64,000 nucleotides of DNA, from assembly GCF_038562415.1 (NCBI RefSeq), contig NZ_JBCFBA010000007.1:1-64000 (forward strand), given 5' to 3'. Below the pieces are notes generated by a model. The model worked only from the letters and a program-made list of their open reading frames with translations. It ran no database searches and was not told the DNA's origin. The stretch is from Solidesulfovibrio sp. (GTDB taxonomy: Bacteria; Desulfobacterota; Desulfovibrionia; Desulfovibrionales; Desulfovibrionaceae). A program made the position numbers and the translations under genes. Shown here piece after piece: positions 7,169 through 17,085 of the stretch; position 1 is the stretch's first letter; every line of letters begins with the position of its first letter.

Positions 7169-7774
7169 TTATTCCTTGTCGGTATCCGCAAAGCTCTCCT
7201 TGAGCTCGGCGATGACACCCTGCCACCGGGTTATGGCGGGGATGAACTCGTATTCGAGCAGGTCGGCGAGCAGGATCCAGTCCTCGTTTTCCAGCACTTC
7301 CATCATCTCGGAAAAAAGCGTGGAAACATCCTCGGCCGCGGCGTCGAAGGAGGCGAAACTCCGGGTCAGGCTCTCCCCGCGCAGCACCCCGATCATGTTG
7401 AGGAAGTCGCGGGTGACGTCCATGAGGTCCTGGTAGACTTCCAAGGCCTCGGCGTCCTCGGCCGAACGGAACAGGTCGGCCACGCGCCTTGCGCCGTGGT
7501 CCATGAGGGTGATGACCTTGCCCAGCTCGCCGGCGATGTCCATGGCCATGTCGGCCACGGGCACGCTTTTGACCTCGACGGACGTGATCTCGTCGGTTTC
7601 GATATCCTCGGCCTGGTGGGGATAGATCTCGGAGAAGCTCTCGTTGTTGACGAAGACGTCGGTGACGACACGTCCCTCGAGCTCGCCGTCGTCCATGATC
7701 TTGAGCAGGATTTCCTCAAGATTTTGAAAATGCTTGATGTCCATTCCGGTCTCCCGGCCATCCACGCTTATCAT
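7169..7774 (-). CDS. Acidic helical protein, unknown
   Basis: This 201-residue acidic protein starts MISVDGRETGMDIKHFQ; a GGGAGG ribosome site precedes the ATG at 7774, and a second in-frame ATG at 7744 also has a usable site. The N-terminal third resembles a small alpha/beta domain (VVTDVFVNNESFSEIYP); the rest is helical with many Glu and Asp. It is the first gene of a two-gene operon with the coiled-coil protein at 6814-7164. No family is recognised. The pair may be a chaperone and its partner, but that is only inference. Confidence 0.65.
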   Translation of the reverse strand: MISVDGRETGMDIKHFQNLEEILLKIMDDGELEGRVVTDVFVNNESFSEIYPHQAEDIETDEITSVEVKSVPVADMAMDIAGELGKVITLMDHGARRVADLFRSAEDAEALEVYQDLMDVTRDFLNMIGVLRGESLTRSFASFDAAAEDVSTLFSEMMEVLENEDWILLADLLEYEFIPAITRWQGVIAELKESFADTDKE

Positions 7775-7857
7775 TTCGCGCCTCCCTCTGAGGTTGTTGT
7801 CGGGAGGAAAGGATTTCCATTCCCGCCCTCCTTCTTACAACAACCGTGCCAGGGGCC

Positions 7858-9411
7858 TCAGGCGCGAGCCAGCCGGTCGGAAAAGGCTTGGATGAGGGCG
7901 GCATAGCGGTCGATGCGCCCGGTCAGGGCCGGCAGGTCGGGCTCGGCCCGCTGGGCTTCCCGCTGCCACAGCCGGCCCACGGCCCCCAGCCGCGGCGAGG
8001 CCGTCCACAGGCCGCGAATGCGCTCCCAGGTGGCCAGGAACCGGCCGGTCATGGCCGGGTTGCGGGCGGCCAGCCCGGCCTGGCCGGCCAGCAGGCGCAG
8101 CAGGTCGGACGACTGGGCCAGCAGTCGCGCCAGGGCGTCGTGGTCCGGGCCGGGCAAGGCGTGGCGCTCCTCCCCGGCCGGCGCGAAGGCTTCCTCGTCA
8201 AGGAATTGACGAAGCACCCGCCGCGACAGCCGCAACCAGACCGCCCGGGCCGTGTCCCCATGGCCGGACAGGGAGGCCATGTCCATGAACCCGGCGGCGT
8301 CGAAGCCCGACAGCCAGGCCCTGGCCCCGGGATAGGCCCCCGGCCGGAAGCCCTCGCCCGAAAGAAAGGCCGTGGCCGCCGCCAGGACCGTGTCCGGCCC
8401 GATGGCCCGGCGGCAGGCGTTGCCATGGGGACAGGGCACACCGAAGGGGCAGGGATGGCAGGGCATGTCCGGCTCCAGGCACAGGCAGCCCTCCCGGTAG
8501 GGGCCGGTGTCGAAGGGCTGGGCCGTGGCCAGGAAGATGGAGATGGAGGGCACGTCGAGGCCGGCGGCCAGGTGCAGGGTGCCGGTGTCGTTGGTCACGA
8601 GCAGCTTGAGCCGGCACAGGGTGGCGGCCAGGGCCGGCAGGTCGGTGGCGCCGACGAGGTCCACGCTGGGGGCGCGGCAGGTTTGGCGATAGGCGGCGGC
8701 CAGGGCCTTTTCGCCCGGGCCGCCAAGGAGCACCGGCAGGGCGCGAGAGCCTTCCCAGAGCCCCTCGCCGAGCCTGGCGAAGAAATCCGGCGGCCACTGC
8801 CTGGCCTCGGCGCTGGCCCCGAGCTGGAAGCCGACGTACCGGGTGGCGCCCTCGGGCGTTTGCGCGGCCAGGGCCGTGTCGGCCGCCTCCAGGGCCGGCG
8901 CGGCCGGACGGCGCAGGGCGAAACGCCCCGGTCCCCGGCCCACGCCGGCGGCCTTGCGAAACAGGTCCACGACGTTGAAGGGGCTCAAGGCCCGATCGGC
9001 CGAGGAGGCCTCCAGAAAGGCGGCCCAGAGGGAGGATTCGTGACGAAAACCGTGGGAATCCAGGGAAAAGCCGCGCACGGCCTCGCCGCACAGCCGCCTG
9101 GCCAGAAGCCGCGCCGCCAGGGCCGGAGTCAGGTTGACCGCCGCGTCGGGGGCGAATTCCGCGTTCACCCGCCGCACATAGCCGTCCAGGGCGGCCAGGG
9201 CCTGGCGCCAGTCGCCGCCCAGCCCGGCCAGGAAGCGTGAGCCGGGCAGGGGCAGGATGGCCTCGGCCTCGGGCAGCAGCGCCGCCGCGCCGGCAAAATT
9301 TTCCAGGCAGGCCACGGCCACCCGGTGCCCCTGGCCGGCCAGTTCGGCCAGGGCCGGCTGGGATTGGAGCAGGTCGCCGAACCGCGTGAGATTGTGCAAC
9401 AAAATCTTCAT
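7858..9411 (-). CDS. Glycosyltransferase family 9 (heptosyltransferase-like)
   Basis: The 517-residue product has the two Rossmann halves of ADP-heptose:LPS heptosyltransferases: MKILLHNLTRFGDLLQSQPA at the N-terminus, GFQLGASAEARQWPPDFF in the middle, and the nucleotide-sugar signature VTNDTGTLHLAAGLDVPSIS. After it comes a Cys cluster (CLCLEPDMPCHPCPFGVPC) typical of many deltaproteobacterial members, then a helical C-terminal extension of about 130 residues. The ATG at 9411 gives the canonical start and follows GGAG. It probably adds a sugar to lipopolysaccharide core or another surface glycan on the cytoplasmic face of the inner membrane; the acceptor is unknown. Confidence 0.88.
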   Translation of the reverse strand: MKILLHNLTRFGDLLQSQPALAELAGQGHRVAVACLENFAGAAALLPEAEAILPLPGSRFLAGLGGDWRQALAALDGYVRRVNAEFAPDAAVNLTPALAARLLARRLCGEAVRGFSLDSHGFRHESSLWAAFLEASSADRALSPFNVVDLFRKAAGVGRGPGRFALRRPAAPALEAADTALAAQTPEGATRYVGFQLGASAEARQWPPDFFARLGEGLWEGSRALPVLLGGPGEKALAAAYRQTCRAPSVDLVGATDLPALAATLCRLKLLVTNDTGTLHLAAGLDVPSISIFLATAQPFDTGPYREGCLCLEPDMPCHPCPFGVPCPHGNACRRAIGPDTVLAAATAFLSGEGFRPGAYPGARAWLSGFDAAGFMDMASLSGHGDTARAVWLRLSRRVLRQFLDEEAFAPAGEERHALPGPDHDALARLLAQSSDLLRLLAGQAGLAARNPAMTGRFLATWERIRGLWTASPRLGAVGRLWQREAQRAEPDLPALTGRIDRYAALIQAFSDRLARA

Positions 9412-9539
9412 GTCCGCTCCATGGCCCCGGGCCTTTTTCCGGTCAAATTTCCCAATGATCCGGCGGGTTGTTGGCCCGACGGGAAGCTGGTACACTACCA
9501 TGGCGGCACGCAGCCTTTGCGGCCGTCGCTGAGGTCCCC

Positions 9540-10784
9540 ATGGATGGTCCGTCCGACACGCACGACCTGGCCGCCAAGGCCCGGGAACTGGAGCGCTTTT
9601 TGCCCGAGGGCCGACAGCCCGAGTTCCGGGCCCTGTGGGCCGGCCTGCTCGATGGCCGGGAGGCCGGCGAGCGCAAGCTGTTCGAGGCCGTCTCCCGCCT
9701 GGAGCGCCTTGGGGACGACAACGCCCGCCTGCGCGAACGCCTGCGGCGCCAACACGGCAACATGGAGCGCCTTCAGGAGATCTTTCGCGTCAACGACCAG
9801 GTCTTCCACACCTTCCGCTCGGCCCTGACCCTGTCGCGCCGGCTGCGCCAACTGGCCGACCTGCCGGAGGTCATGGACGAACTGGCCCGGGCCATGGGCG
9901 TGCCGCTCCTGGCCTGCCAACTGTCCCGGGAGGATTTCGAAGGCTACGTGCCACCCGGCTACCCCTGCCCCACCGCCCGGGAGCTCGACCAGGCCCTGGC
10001 CGGTCTGCCGGCCGGGGATGCCCCGGGCCGGGCCTATGTCGGCCCGGTGTCCGCCCTGCCCGCCCCCGAGCGCTTCTGGCCCAAGCAAGCCCTGGACGCG
10101 CGGCCGCAGCTGGCCTCGGGGTCGTGCTTCATCGCCGTGCTTGGCGACAAATACCGCCCGGAGCGCGTCATCGGCAGCCTGGCCCTGGGCGATCCGGACC
10201 CGGAGCGCTACACGCCGCGCAAGGGCACCGATTTTCTGGAGCATTTCTGCGAAGTTTTGGCCGGGGATCTGCTTCACGTCAAGATCCACGAGGAACTCGC
10301 CCGCCAGCGCGACTGCGACGAACTGACGGGCATCCCCAACCGGGCCTACCTGCGCCGCCACGGCCCGGGCCTGCTGCGCCTGGCCGAACGCAAGGGCTCG
10401 CCGGCGGCCCTGCTTTTTTGCGACCTCGACCGCTTCAAAAACGTCAACGACCTGTTCGGCCACGAAACCGGCGACGCCGTCCTGTGCGACGTGGCCCGGG
10501 CCATGGCCGGGCGGGTACGGGCCTACGACCTGCTGGCCCGGCTCGGCGGCGACGAGTTCGTGGTGCTGCTGCCCGACGCCGGCGAGGGCGAGGCCGCGGC
10601 CATGGCCAAGCGCCTGCGGGCCTGCGTGGCCCAGGTCGCCAGGGACCGCCGCCTGTCCGGCTCGCCCGGCCTGTCCGTGTCCATCGGCATCGCCTTGCAC
10701 ATTCCCGGCCAAACCATCGACGACCTGACCCGACGGGCCGACGCCGCCATGTACGCGGACAAGCGCGCCCCGGCCGGGCCCTGA
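9540..10784 (+). CDS. DUF484/GAF-like plus GGDEF diguanylate cyclase
   Basis: The 414-residue protein likely makes cyclic di-GMP from two GTP. The N-terminal 230 residues resemble the DUF484 (GAF-like) sensor: a helix rich in Leu and Arg (RQHGNMERLQEIF) and a GAF core (FIAVLGDKY..VIGSLALGD). The C-terminal GGDEF domain has an intact active site RLGGDEF (GGDEF at 336-340) and an inhibitory I-site RAYD at 327-330, five residues upstream, so product inhibition is expected. The ATG at 9540 follows GAGG; a longer frame from 9468 is possible. No membrane segment: a cytoplasmic enzyme. Confidence 0.9.
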   Translation: MDGPSDTHDLAAKARELERFLPEGRQPEFRALWAGLLDGREAGERKLFEAVSRLERLGDDNARLRERLRRQHGNMERLQEIFRVNDQVFHTFRSALTLSRRLRQLADLPEVMDELARAMGVPLLACQLSREDFEGYVPPGYPCPTARELDQALAGLPAGDAPGRAYVGPVSALPAPERFWPKQALDARPQLASGSCFIAVLGDKYRPERVIGSLALGDPDPERYTPRKGTDFLEHFCEVLAGDLLHVKIHEELARQRDCDELTGIPNRAYLRRHGPGLLRLAERKGSPAALLFCDLDRFKNVNDLFGHETGDAVLCDVARAMAGRVRAYDLLARLGGDEFVVLLPDAGEGEAAAMAKRLRACVAQVARDRRLSGSPGLSVSIGIALHIPGQTIDDLTRRADAAMYADKRAPAGP

Positions 10785-10806
10785 AACCCCTTCTTGCGGA
10801 GCCCCC

Positions 10807-12525
10807 ATGCAGCCATCCTGCCTCGCGCGATACGCCGCGCTTCTCGCCTTCGCGCTGACCGTTTTCTGGGGCACCGCCGCCCCGGCCGCCCCGCGGGCCA
10901 AGGCCCTGCTCGCCGCCATGACCCTGGAGGAAAAAGTCGGCCAGCTCTTCATGGTCTGGTTCGAGGGGCCGGTCGTTTCGCCGGAGACGGCCGACCTGAT
11001 CCGGCAGCGCCATCTGGGCGGCGTGATCCTGTATGCCGTTCCCGGCAACGTGGTCTCGCCCGGGCAGCTTGCGGCCCTCACCGCCGCCTTGCAGGCCGAG
11101 GCCGCCGCCACGCGCCTGGGGCTGGGGCTGCTTGTGGGCGTGGACCAGGAAGGCGGCCCCGTGGCCCGGCTGCGCGACGGGTTCACCGTCTTTCCGAGCC
11201 AGATGGCCCAGGCCGCCGCCGGCCGGCCGGACCTGGTGCGCCAGGCCGCCCTGGCCACGGGCCGGGAACTGGCCGCCGTCGGCATCAACGTCGATTTCGC
11301 CCCCGTGGCCGACGTCAACGCCAACCCGGAAAACCCGGTCATCGGCATCCGCTCCTTCGGGGAACACCCGGCCGACGTGGCCCGACTCTCGGCGGCCGCC
11401 ACCTCGGGCTACGAAAGCGCCGGCGTCGTGTGCACGCCCAAGCACTTCCCGGGCCACGGCGACACGGCCGTGGATTCCCACGTGGGCCTGCCCCGGGTGG
11501 ACCACGACGCGGGAAGCCTCGACCGGGTGGATTTCCCCCCCTTCCGGGCGGCCATCGCCGCCGGGGCGCCGGCGATCATGACGGCCCACGTGCTGGCCCC
11601 GGCCCTGGAACCGGACGAACTGCCGGCGACCCTCTCCCGGCGGGTCCTGTCCGATGTCCTGCGCGGCCGGCTGGGTTTTTCCGGGGCCATCTTCACCGAT
11701 TCCCTGGGCATGGGCGCCGTGGCCGCGACCTTCGGCACGGCCGAGGCGGCCGTGCGCGCGCTTGCGGCCGGGGCCGACATCCTGCTGATCGGCGCCGACG
11801 TCGGCCGGCCGGCGGCGGAACGCCTGGAAGCCATGGACCGGGTGACCGAGGCGGCGCGCTCGGGGCGCGTGTCCGCCGCCCGCCTGGACGCGGCCGTGCT
11901 GGCCGTCTTGCGCCTCAAGGAACGCTACGGCCTGCTCGACGCCGCGACCCTGGCCAAGCCCGCCCCCGACGGCGCCACCCCGCCGGCCAGCCCGGCCCAT
12001 GCCGCCCTGGCCCGGCAGATCGCCGAACGGGCCGTGACCGCCTTCGGCCCGACCGCCCCGGCCCTGCCCGCCGGACGCGACCCGTCCACCCTGGTCGTGC
12101 GGCCGCGCCTGGGCCGGCCGGCCGCGGACGCCGAGGCCGAGGCCGGCATCGCCGCCTGGTACGGCCCGCGCACGCTGTTCCTCGAGGCCGACCCCGACGA
12201 GGCGGCCATCGCGGCGGCGACCGGCGCGGCGCAGACGGCCTCGCGCCTGGTCCTTATGGTCACCGACGCCCGGCGCAACCCCGGCCAGCGCCGCCTGGCC
12301 GAGGCCCTGTCCCGGGAAGCGCCGGGCCGGCTGGTCCTGGTGGCGGCCCAGTCGCCCTACGACCTGGCCCTGCTGCCCGCATCCGGCGTCCGGCTGGCCA
12401 CCTACGGCGAGACGCCGGCCGGCCTGGAGGCGCTTGGCCGGGCGCTTTTCACGGCGTTTCGGCCAAGCGGCCGCTGTCCCGTGACGGTCAACGCCCCGGC
12501 AACGGGAATGTTGCGTCCGCGCTAA
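10807..12525 (+). CDS. Exported glycoside hydrolase family 3 (NagZ-like)
   Basis: The 572-residue product starts with a Sec signal peptide (hydrophobic run after [10 protein letters not shown], cleavage near AAPAA). The catalytic domain matches beta-N-acetylhexosaminidases: [26 protein letters not shown], the acid/base-loop motif KHFPGHGDT near residues 212-220 with the NagZ His, and the nucleophile Asp298 in [13 protein letters not shown]-terminal alpha/beta domain of about 190 residues follows. Unlike cytosolic NagZ it is exported, so it may trim peptidoglycan fragments or other glycans in the periplasm. It follows the cyclase gene by 22 bases. Confidence 0.9.
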   Translation: MQPSCLARYAALLAFALTVFWGTAAPAAPRAKALLAAMTLEEKVGQLFMVWFEGPVVSPETADLIRQRHLGGVILYAVPGNVVSPGQLAALTAALQAEAAATRLGLGLLVGVDQEGGPVARLRDGFTVFPSQMAQAAAGRPDLVRQAALATGRELAAVGINVDFAPVADVNANPENPVIGIRSFGEHPADVARLSAAATSGYESAGVVCTPKHFPGHGDTAVDSHVGLPRVDHDAGSLDRVDFPPFRAAIAAGAPAIMTAHVLAPALEPDELPATLSRRVLSDVLRGRLGFSGAIFTDSLGMGAVAATFGTAEAAVRALAAGADILLIGADVGRPAAERLEAMDRVTEAARSGRVSAARLDAAVLAVLRLKERYGLLDAATLAKPAPDGATPPASPAHAALARQIAERAVTAFGPTAPALPAGRDPSTLVVRPRLGRPAADAEAEAGIAAWYGPRTLFLEADPDEAAIAAATGAAQTASRLVLMVTDARRNPGQRRLAEALSREAPGRLVLVAAQSPYDLALLPASGVRLATYGETPAGLEALGRALFTAFRPSGRCPVTVNAPATGMLRPR

Positions 12526-12631
12526 GGCAACGCAAGGACACTATCGGCAGGTCGATTCCCCGGCCGACTCCCGGGCATTGACCTTTGGCGGCCTTTGTTA
12601 TTTTGTCGGTCAAAAGGAGTGGAACTTTCCC

Positions 12632-14776
12632 ATGCAAGAACGTTCAAGCACCCCCTCACCCACGCTCCCCGTTGTGCTCCTTGGCTTGATCCTGGGCTGT
12701 TGCATCGTCGGTGCGACCCTTGCCGGCAATGTCGTCGTTTCCGTCCTGTTGGCCCTCGGCGGCCTGGCCGCGGCCTTTTTCATCGGCAACCGCCTGGCCG
12801 CACCCCAACGGACCCTCCAGGCCAGCCTGCAAAAAATCATCGACAACCCCAGGACGAATTTCATCGACGAAGTGGAAAACTGGAAAAACCTCGGCCCCCT
12901 GGGCGCCCTGGCCGGCGAAGTGCTGGCCTTCAACATGCGCCGCCGCGAATATTACCGGGCCGCCATCCTGCATGTGGGCACGCCGTTTTTGATCTGCAAC
13001 AAGGACGGCATCATCACCCACGCCAGCCGGACCCTGACCACCCTGTTGCGCAAGGACGAGAAGGCGGTCATCGGCAAAACCGTCAGCCAGGCCTTCTACA
13101 ACAAGGACGGCGTGTCCATCACGGAAAAAGCCCTGCGCGAAGGCCAGGCCCAGTCCGCCGAACGGGACCTGACCCTGTGGGACGGCCGGATGCTCTCCTG
13201 CCATTTCACCGTGGACTGCTCCCGCGGCGAAAAAGGCGACCTGCTCGGCGCCGTGACCTGCCTCACGGACCTGACCAAGCTTCGACAGCAACAGGCCGAA
13301 CTCGAAAAAACCCAGAGCGATCTGCGCAACCTCGGCGGCGAGATCAACGAACTGTCCCAGCGGGTGGCCTCGGCCTCGGAGGAACTCTCCGCCTCGGCCG
13401 ACGAGCAGGCCCGGGGCGCCCAGCAGCAGAAAGCCCAGGCCGACGCCGTGGCCACGGCCATGGAAGAGATGACGGCCACGGTCGTCGAAGTGGCCAAAAA
13501 CGCCGCCAAGACCGCCGAGGCGGCCGACGCGGCCAACACCGCCGCCGAAACCGGCGCCGTGGAGGTCCGCGACGCCGTCACCGGCATCAAGGCCGTGGCC
13601 GAATCCGCCGGCAAGCTCGGCCAGGTCCTCACCGCCCTGGACGGCCAGGCGGCGGAGATCGGCCGCATCATCGGCGTCATCAACGACATCGCCGACCAGA
13701 CCAACCTGCTGGCCTTAAACGCCGCCATCGAGGCCGCCCGGGCCGGCGAGGCCGGGCGCGGCTTCGCCGTGGTCGCCGACGAGGTCCGCAAACTCGCCGA
13801 AAAGACCATGACCGCCACCAAGGAAGTGGAAAACTCCATCCACCAGATCCAGGACGGCTCCCGCCACGCCGTGGCCTCCATGCAGGAGACCGAAACCCGC
13901 GTGGCCGGCAGCACCGAGGCCACCCACAAGGCCGGCGAGGCGCTCTCGCGCATCATCACGCGCATCCGCGAGGTGACGGGGCAAGTGACGCAAATCGCCA
14001 CGGCCGCCGAGCAGCAGTCCGCCGCCGCCGAGGAGATCAACCGCAATATCGAGGTGATCGCGAGTGTGGCCGCCGAAGCCGACGAAGGGGCGAACCAGAC
14101 CGCCCAGGCCACCCGGGAACTGGCCGAACTGGCCCAGGCCCTGCTGGGGCTCGCCGGAACCTTCGCCGACCGGCACGAAAAGGACGTGAAGCTGCGCGCC
14201 TCGGACGGCAACATGAAGGGCATCCTGCCCAAGCTCATGCAGGACTTCATCCGGGACCAGTACGGCCAGGCGGTCTACGACGGCATGCAGGAGGACATGG
14301 GCCATCCCACCTTCCTGCCCACCCAGAACTATCCCGACCAGGTCCTGCGCCAGATGGCCGAACTGGCCGCCGCCAAGGCCGGCAAGACCCCGGCCGACGT
14401 CTTCCTGACCCTCGGGCGCTACTCCATCAAGGGCTTCCACCGCCATTACCCGCGCTTTTTCAAGGCAGCCAACCTCAAGGAATTCTACCTGACCATGAAC
14501 GACACCCACGCCCGGCTGACCAAGGACATGCCGGGCCTGCAGCCGCCCAAGTTCACCTATGAGGACCGGGGCGACTCGCTGCTGATGACCTACCATTCCC
14601 GGCGCGGCTATCCCGAATATTTCGAGGGCATCCTGCGCGGGGCGGCCGAACACTTCCACGAGTCCCCCCGCATCACCGTCACCCCGTCGGCCGACGGCAA
14701 GACCGCCCGGGCGGAGATCGCCTTCCGGCCGGCCGCCCTGGGCGCGGCGCCCAAGCCCAAGGCCCTGGGCCGCTGA
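12632..14776 (+). CDS. Chemoreceptor with PAS and C-terminal H-NOX domain
   Basis: The 714-residue protein has two close membrane helices (about residues 13-55, tiny periplasmic loop), a PAS domain (about 105-210), a methyl-accepting signalling hairpin (about 230-515, tip [20 protein letters not shown]) and a C-terminal H-NOX domain from residue 528. The H-NOX part has the proximal heme His626 (DTHARLTK) and the YxSxR heme-propionate motif as Tyr654-Ser656-Arg658 (YHSRR). It should bind NO and possibly O2 and report to CheA/CheW from the cytoplasm. Having the gas sensor after the signalling hairpin is uncommon. The ATG at 12632 follows AAAAGGAG with a 12-base gap; the frame opens at 12578. 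No che genes are in the window. Confidence 0.9.
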   Translation: MQERSSTPSPTLPVVLLGLILGCCIVGATLAGNVVVSVLLALGGLAAAFFIGNRLAAPQRTLQASLQKIIDNPRTNFIDEVENWKNLGPLGALAGEVLAFNMRRREYYRAAILHVGTPFLICNKDGIITHASRTLTTLLRKDEKAVIGKTVSQAFYNKDGVSITEKALREGQAQSAERDLTLWDGRMLSCHFTVDCSRGEKGDLLGAVTCLTDLTKLRQQQAELEKTQSDLRNLGGEINELSQRVASASEELSASADEQARGAQQQKAQADAVATAMEEMTATVVEVAKNAAKTAEAADAANTAAETGAVEVRDAVTGIKAVAESAGKLGQVLTALDGQAAEIGRIIGVINDIADQTNLLALNAAIEAARAGEAGRGFAVVADEVRKLAEKTMTATKEVENSIHQIQDGSRHAVASMQETETRVAGSTEATHKAGEALSRIITRIREVTGQVTQIATAAEQQSAAAEEINRNIEVIASVAAEADEGANQTAQATRELAELAQALLGLAGTFADRHEKDVKLRASDGNMKGILPKLMQDFIRDQYGQAVYDGMQEDMGHPTFLPTQNYPDQVLRQMAELAAAKAGKTPADVFLTLGRYSIKGFHRHYPRFFKAANLKEFYLTMNDTHARLTKDMPGLQPPKFTYEDRGDSLLMTYHSRRGYPEYFEGILRGAAEHFHESPRITVTPSADGKTARAEIAFRPAALGAAPKPKALGR

Positions 14777-14800
14777 TTCGGACAGCCCGTCAACGGTTTG

Positions 14801-14836
14801 GCGGACGGCCGGGCAAGCCCCGGCCGTCCGCTTTTT
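14801..14836 (+). terminator. Rho-independent terminator
   Basis: GCGGACGGCCGGG (14801-14813) pairs with CCCGGCCGTCCGC (14819-14831), a 13-bp perfect stem, followed by five T. It ends the chemoreceptor transcript 25 bases after its stop. Confidence 0.9.
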
Positions 14837-14848
14837 CGTGGCCCGACC

Positions 14849-15721
14849 TTAGAGGCTCGGGGCGTCGGGGTCATGGCGCCGGTAGCCCGCCCGGGCCCGT
14901 GCCTCGCTCGACGTGGCGTAGCAATACCGGCAGGCGAACAGGCAGCGGTCGTAGGCGCCGATGTCCCGGCTCGGGGCGCAGCCGCAGCCCGGCCGCTGGT
15001 GGGGGTCCTTGCCCGCCGGCAACGACGCCCCGATGCGCGCCTCGATCCAGTCCGGGTCGATGCACCTCGCCGGGGCGATGCCCGCCGCCTGGAACAGTTC
15101 GGGCTGGCAGCACGTGGCCAGGGTCATCCCCCGCGCGGCGGCCATGTCGCGCAGGTCCAGCAGCAAGTCCACGGCCGCCGCGTCCGCCAACGGGGTCAGG
15201 GGGTAGCCGGCGGCGGCCAGTTCCTTCATGCGGCCGGCGATCTTGCGGTAGGGCTCCACGAAGCTGACGACCACCCGGTCGGTCAGACCGGAAAGGCCGG
15301 CGCACAGCCGCCCGAAAGTGGCCCGGTGCCAGTCCGGGGGCGTTTTTTCCGTGACGACCAGCGGGTCGTAGCGCCAGGTCACCCGGCCGGGCAGGGCCCG
15401 GGCCAGGGCGGCGAAGGCCGGGAGGGACACGTCCGGGCCAGGGCATTTGGGGTCCAGGGCCCGGGGATTGTCCATGAGCGTGAACAGGAAAAACGGCTCG
15501 TGGCCCATGGCCCGGATTTCCGGGAGGCTTGGCAGCAGCGGCCGGGGATCACGCGTCCAGAAGACGATGGCCGCGACATCGGCCGGGGCAAGGGATACGC
15601 GGCTGACCTGGTTGGCATTGAAAGGGTTTTTCACCTCGCAAAATCCGGCCCGCAACCGGCCCATGAGCCATCTGGCGTAAAAAGCCGGGATGTCGGTGCG
15701 CCGGCTGGCGCTTATGAGCAT
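14849..15721 (-). CDS. DUF1848 family protein
   Basis: The 290-residue product starts MLISASRRTDIPAFYARWLM and carries the DUF1848 hallmarks: KNPFNANQVSRVSL, VFWTRDPRPLLP, FLFTLMDNP and a C-terminal Cys cluster GCGCAPSRDIGAYDRC followed by CRYCYA. The CxxCxY end resembles radical-SAM-type clusters, but the TIM-barrel Cys motif is at the wrong end, so enzymatic chemistry is uncertain. Its ATG lies inside the last codons of the D-serine ammonia-lyase gene (10-base overlap), so the two are translationally coupled. Role unknown. Confidence 0.8.
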   Translation of the reverse strand: MLISASRRTDIPAFYARWLMGRLRAGFCEVKNPFNANQVSRVSLAPADVAAIVFWTRDPRPLLPSLPEIRAMGHEPFFLFTLMDNPRALDPKCPGPDVSLPAFAALARALPGRVTWRYDPLVVTEKTPPDWHRATFGRLCAGLSGLTDRVVVSFVEPYRKIAGRMKELAAAGYPLTPLADAAAVDLLLDLRDMAAARGMTLATCCQPELFQAAGIAPARCIDPDWIEARIGASLPAGKDPHQRPGCGCAPSRDIGAYDRCLFACRYCYATSSEARARAGYRRHDPDAPSL

Positions 15722-16995
15722 GCATCCTCCCCGGCCAGGGCGAGCACGGCGGCGAAATCCGCCTCGGGCAGCAGGCCGCCGCCCGTGGCCCAGACGATGT
15801 GGCTGGCCGGCCTGCCGGCCAGGGCGGCCAGGCCGGCGCCCCGGACCCGGGCCGGCCCGGCCAGGGCGGCGGCGGCCGAGGGCTCCAGGCGAAGGCCGCC
15901 CTGGGCCCAGGCCTGGGCCACCAGGCGCGGCAGATCCACCTCGGCCACGGTGAGCACCCCGTCGCACACGCCCTCCATGAACCGGCCCACCAGGCGTGAC
16001 GGCCGGGGCACGGCCAGCCCGTCGGCAAGCGTTCGCCCATCGAGCCCCAGTTCGCCGATGTGCGCCCCGTCGTGGCGGCCCGTGGCCAGCCCCCAGAGCA
16101 TGCAGGGCGCCCGGGCCGGTTCGACGAAAAAGGCCAAGGCCGCGTCGCCAAAGGCCAGCCGCGCCCCCAGGGCGATGCCGCCCGGCGCGCCGCCCACGCC
16201 GCAGGGCAGATGCAGGCACAGGGGGCGCTCCCGGGAAACCTCGATGCCCCCCGCGGCCAGTTGCCCCGGCAGGCGCAGCCCGGCCACGGCATAGCCCAGA
16301 AACAGGTCCAGGGAATTCTCGTCGTCGATGAAATGGATGGTTGGCGCGGCGGCCGCCTCTTGCCGGGCTTCCGCGCAGGCGGCGGCGTAGTCGCCGGCGT
16401 GCTCGACCACCGTCGCCCCCACGGCGCGCAGCCGGGCTTTCTTCCAGGCCTTGGCCTCGGCCGACATGTGGACCGTGACGGCGAACCCCAGCGCCCGGCC
16501 CATGATGCCGATGGAAAGCCCCAGGTTGCCGGTGGAACCCACGGACAGGGTCTGGCCGGCGAAAAACGCCTGGGCGGCGGGGCCGGCCAGGGCCGTGGTG
16601 TCGCCCATCGGCCCGTCGAGCAACCCCGCTTCCCGGGCCAGGGTTTCCGCCAGGCGCAACACGGCGTGGAACCCGCCCCTGGCCTTGACCGAGCCGGCCA
16701 CGGGAAGCAGGTGGTCGGCCTTGAGCCAGACGGCGTCGCCGGCCGGCAGCCCTTTTGCCGCCCAAGGCCCCAACGGGATGAGGTCGGATTCGATGATCCC
16801 GCCCGTTCGCGACAGTTCCCCGGGGAAAAGCGCGGCCAGGAGCGGTCCGAAGCGGGCCAGGCGATCGGCCGCCGCCCGGATGTCGTCCAGGCCGACGGCC
16901 AGGCCCGGCCGGACCTCCTCCAGGGGGCGACGACCGGGATTGGACCAGAAAACGGGGTGTTGCGCGCGCAGGGCGGCTTCGGTGGCGGCATCCAT
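15712..16995 (-). CDS. dsdA: D-serine ammonia-lyase
   Basis: This PLP enzyme converts D-serine to pyruvate and ammonia. The 427-residue product has the family's length and motifs: the PLP lysine Lys104 in PVAGSVKARGGFHAVL, the STGNLGLSIGIMGRALGF phosphate/cofactor region, HIDDEN-like IHFIDDENSLDLFLGYAVAG, and the glycine loop LPCGVGGAPGG. It differs from threonine dehydratases in these stretches, so the assignment is firm. It overlaps the downstream DUF1848 gene by 10 bases. No dsdC or dsdX is adjacent. Confidence 0.93.
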   Translation of the reverse strand: MDAATEAALRAQHPVFWSNPGRRPLEEVRPGLAVGLDDIRAAADRLARFGPLLAALFPGELSRTGGIIESDLIPLGPWAAKGLPAGDAVWLKADHLLPVAGSVKARGGFHAVLRLAETLAREAGLLDGPMGDTTALAGPAAQAFFAGQTLSVGSTGNLGLSIGIMGRALGFAVTVHMSAEAKAWKKARLRAVGATVVEHAGDYAAACAEARQEAAAAPTIHFIDDENSLDLFLGYAVAGLRLPGQLAAGGIEVSRERPLCLHLPCGVGGAPGGIALGARLAFGDAALAFFVEPARAPCMLWGLATGRHDGAHIGELGLDGRTLADGLAVPRPSRLVGRFMEGVCDGVLTVAEVDLPRLVAQAWAQGGLRLEPSAAAALAGPARVRGAGLAALAGRPASHIVWATGGGLLPEADFAAVLALAGEDACS

Positions 16996-17045
16996 GGCAA
17001 CAGGGTAGCCGAAAGTCCCGGCCGGGCCAATGGCCGGCCAAGGAG

Positions 17046-17071
17046 CCGGGGCGCCTGGCCAGGCGCCCCGG
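17046..17071 (-). terminator. 26-base perfect palindrome after malic enzyme
   Basis: CCGGGGCGCCTGG (17046-17058) is directly followed by its reverse complement. It lies 14 bases after the malic enzyme stop, where a terminator is expected, but there is no T run, so it may only be an mRNA 3'-end hairpin. Confidence 0.45.
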
Positions 17072-17085
17072 CCCGGCCGAAACGG

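Noticed and set aside
12580-12610. Sigma-54 promoter before the chemoreceptor (TGGCGGCCTTTGTTA)
   Set aside because: The GC at -12 is missing with the required spacing, and the sigma-70 alternative has a 15-base spacer, so neither is called.
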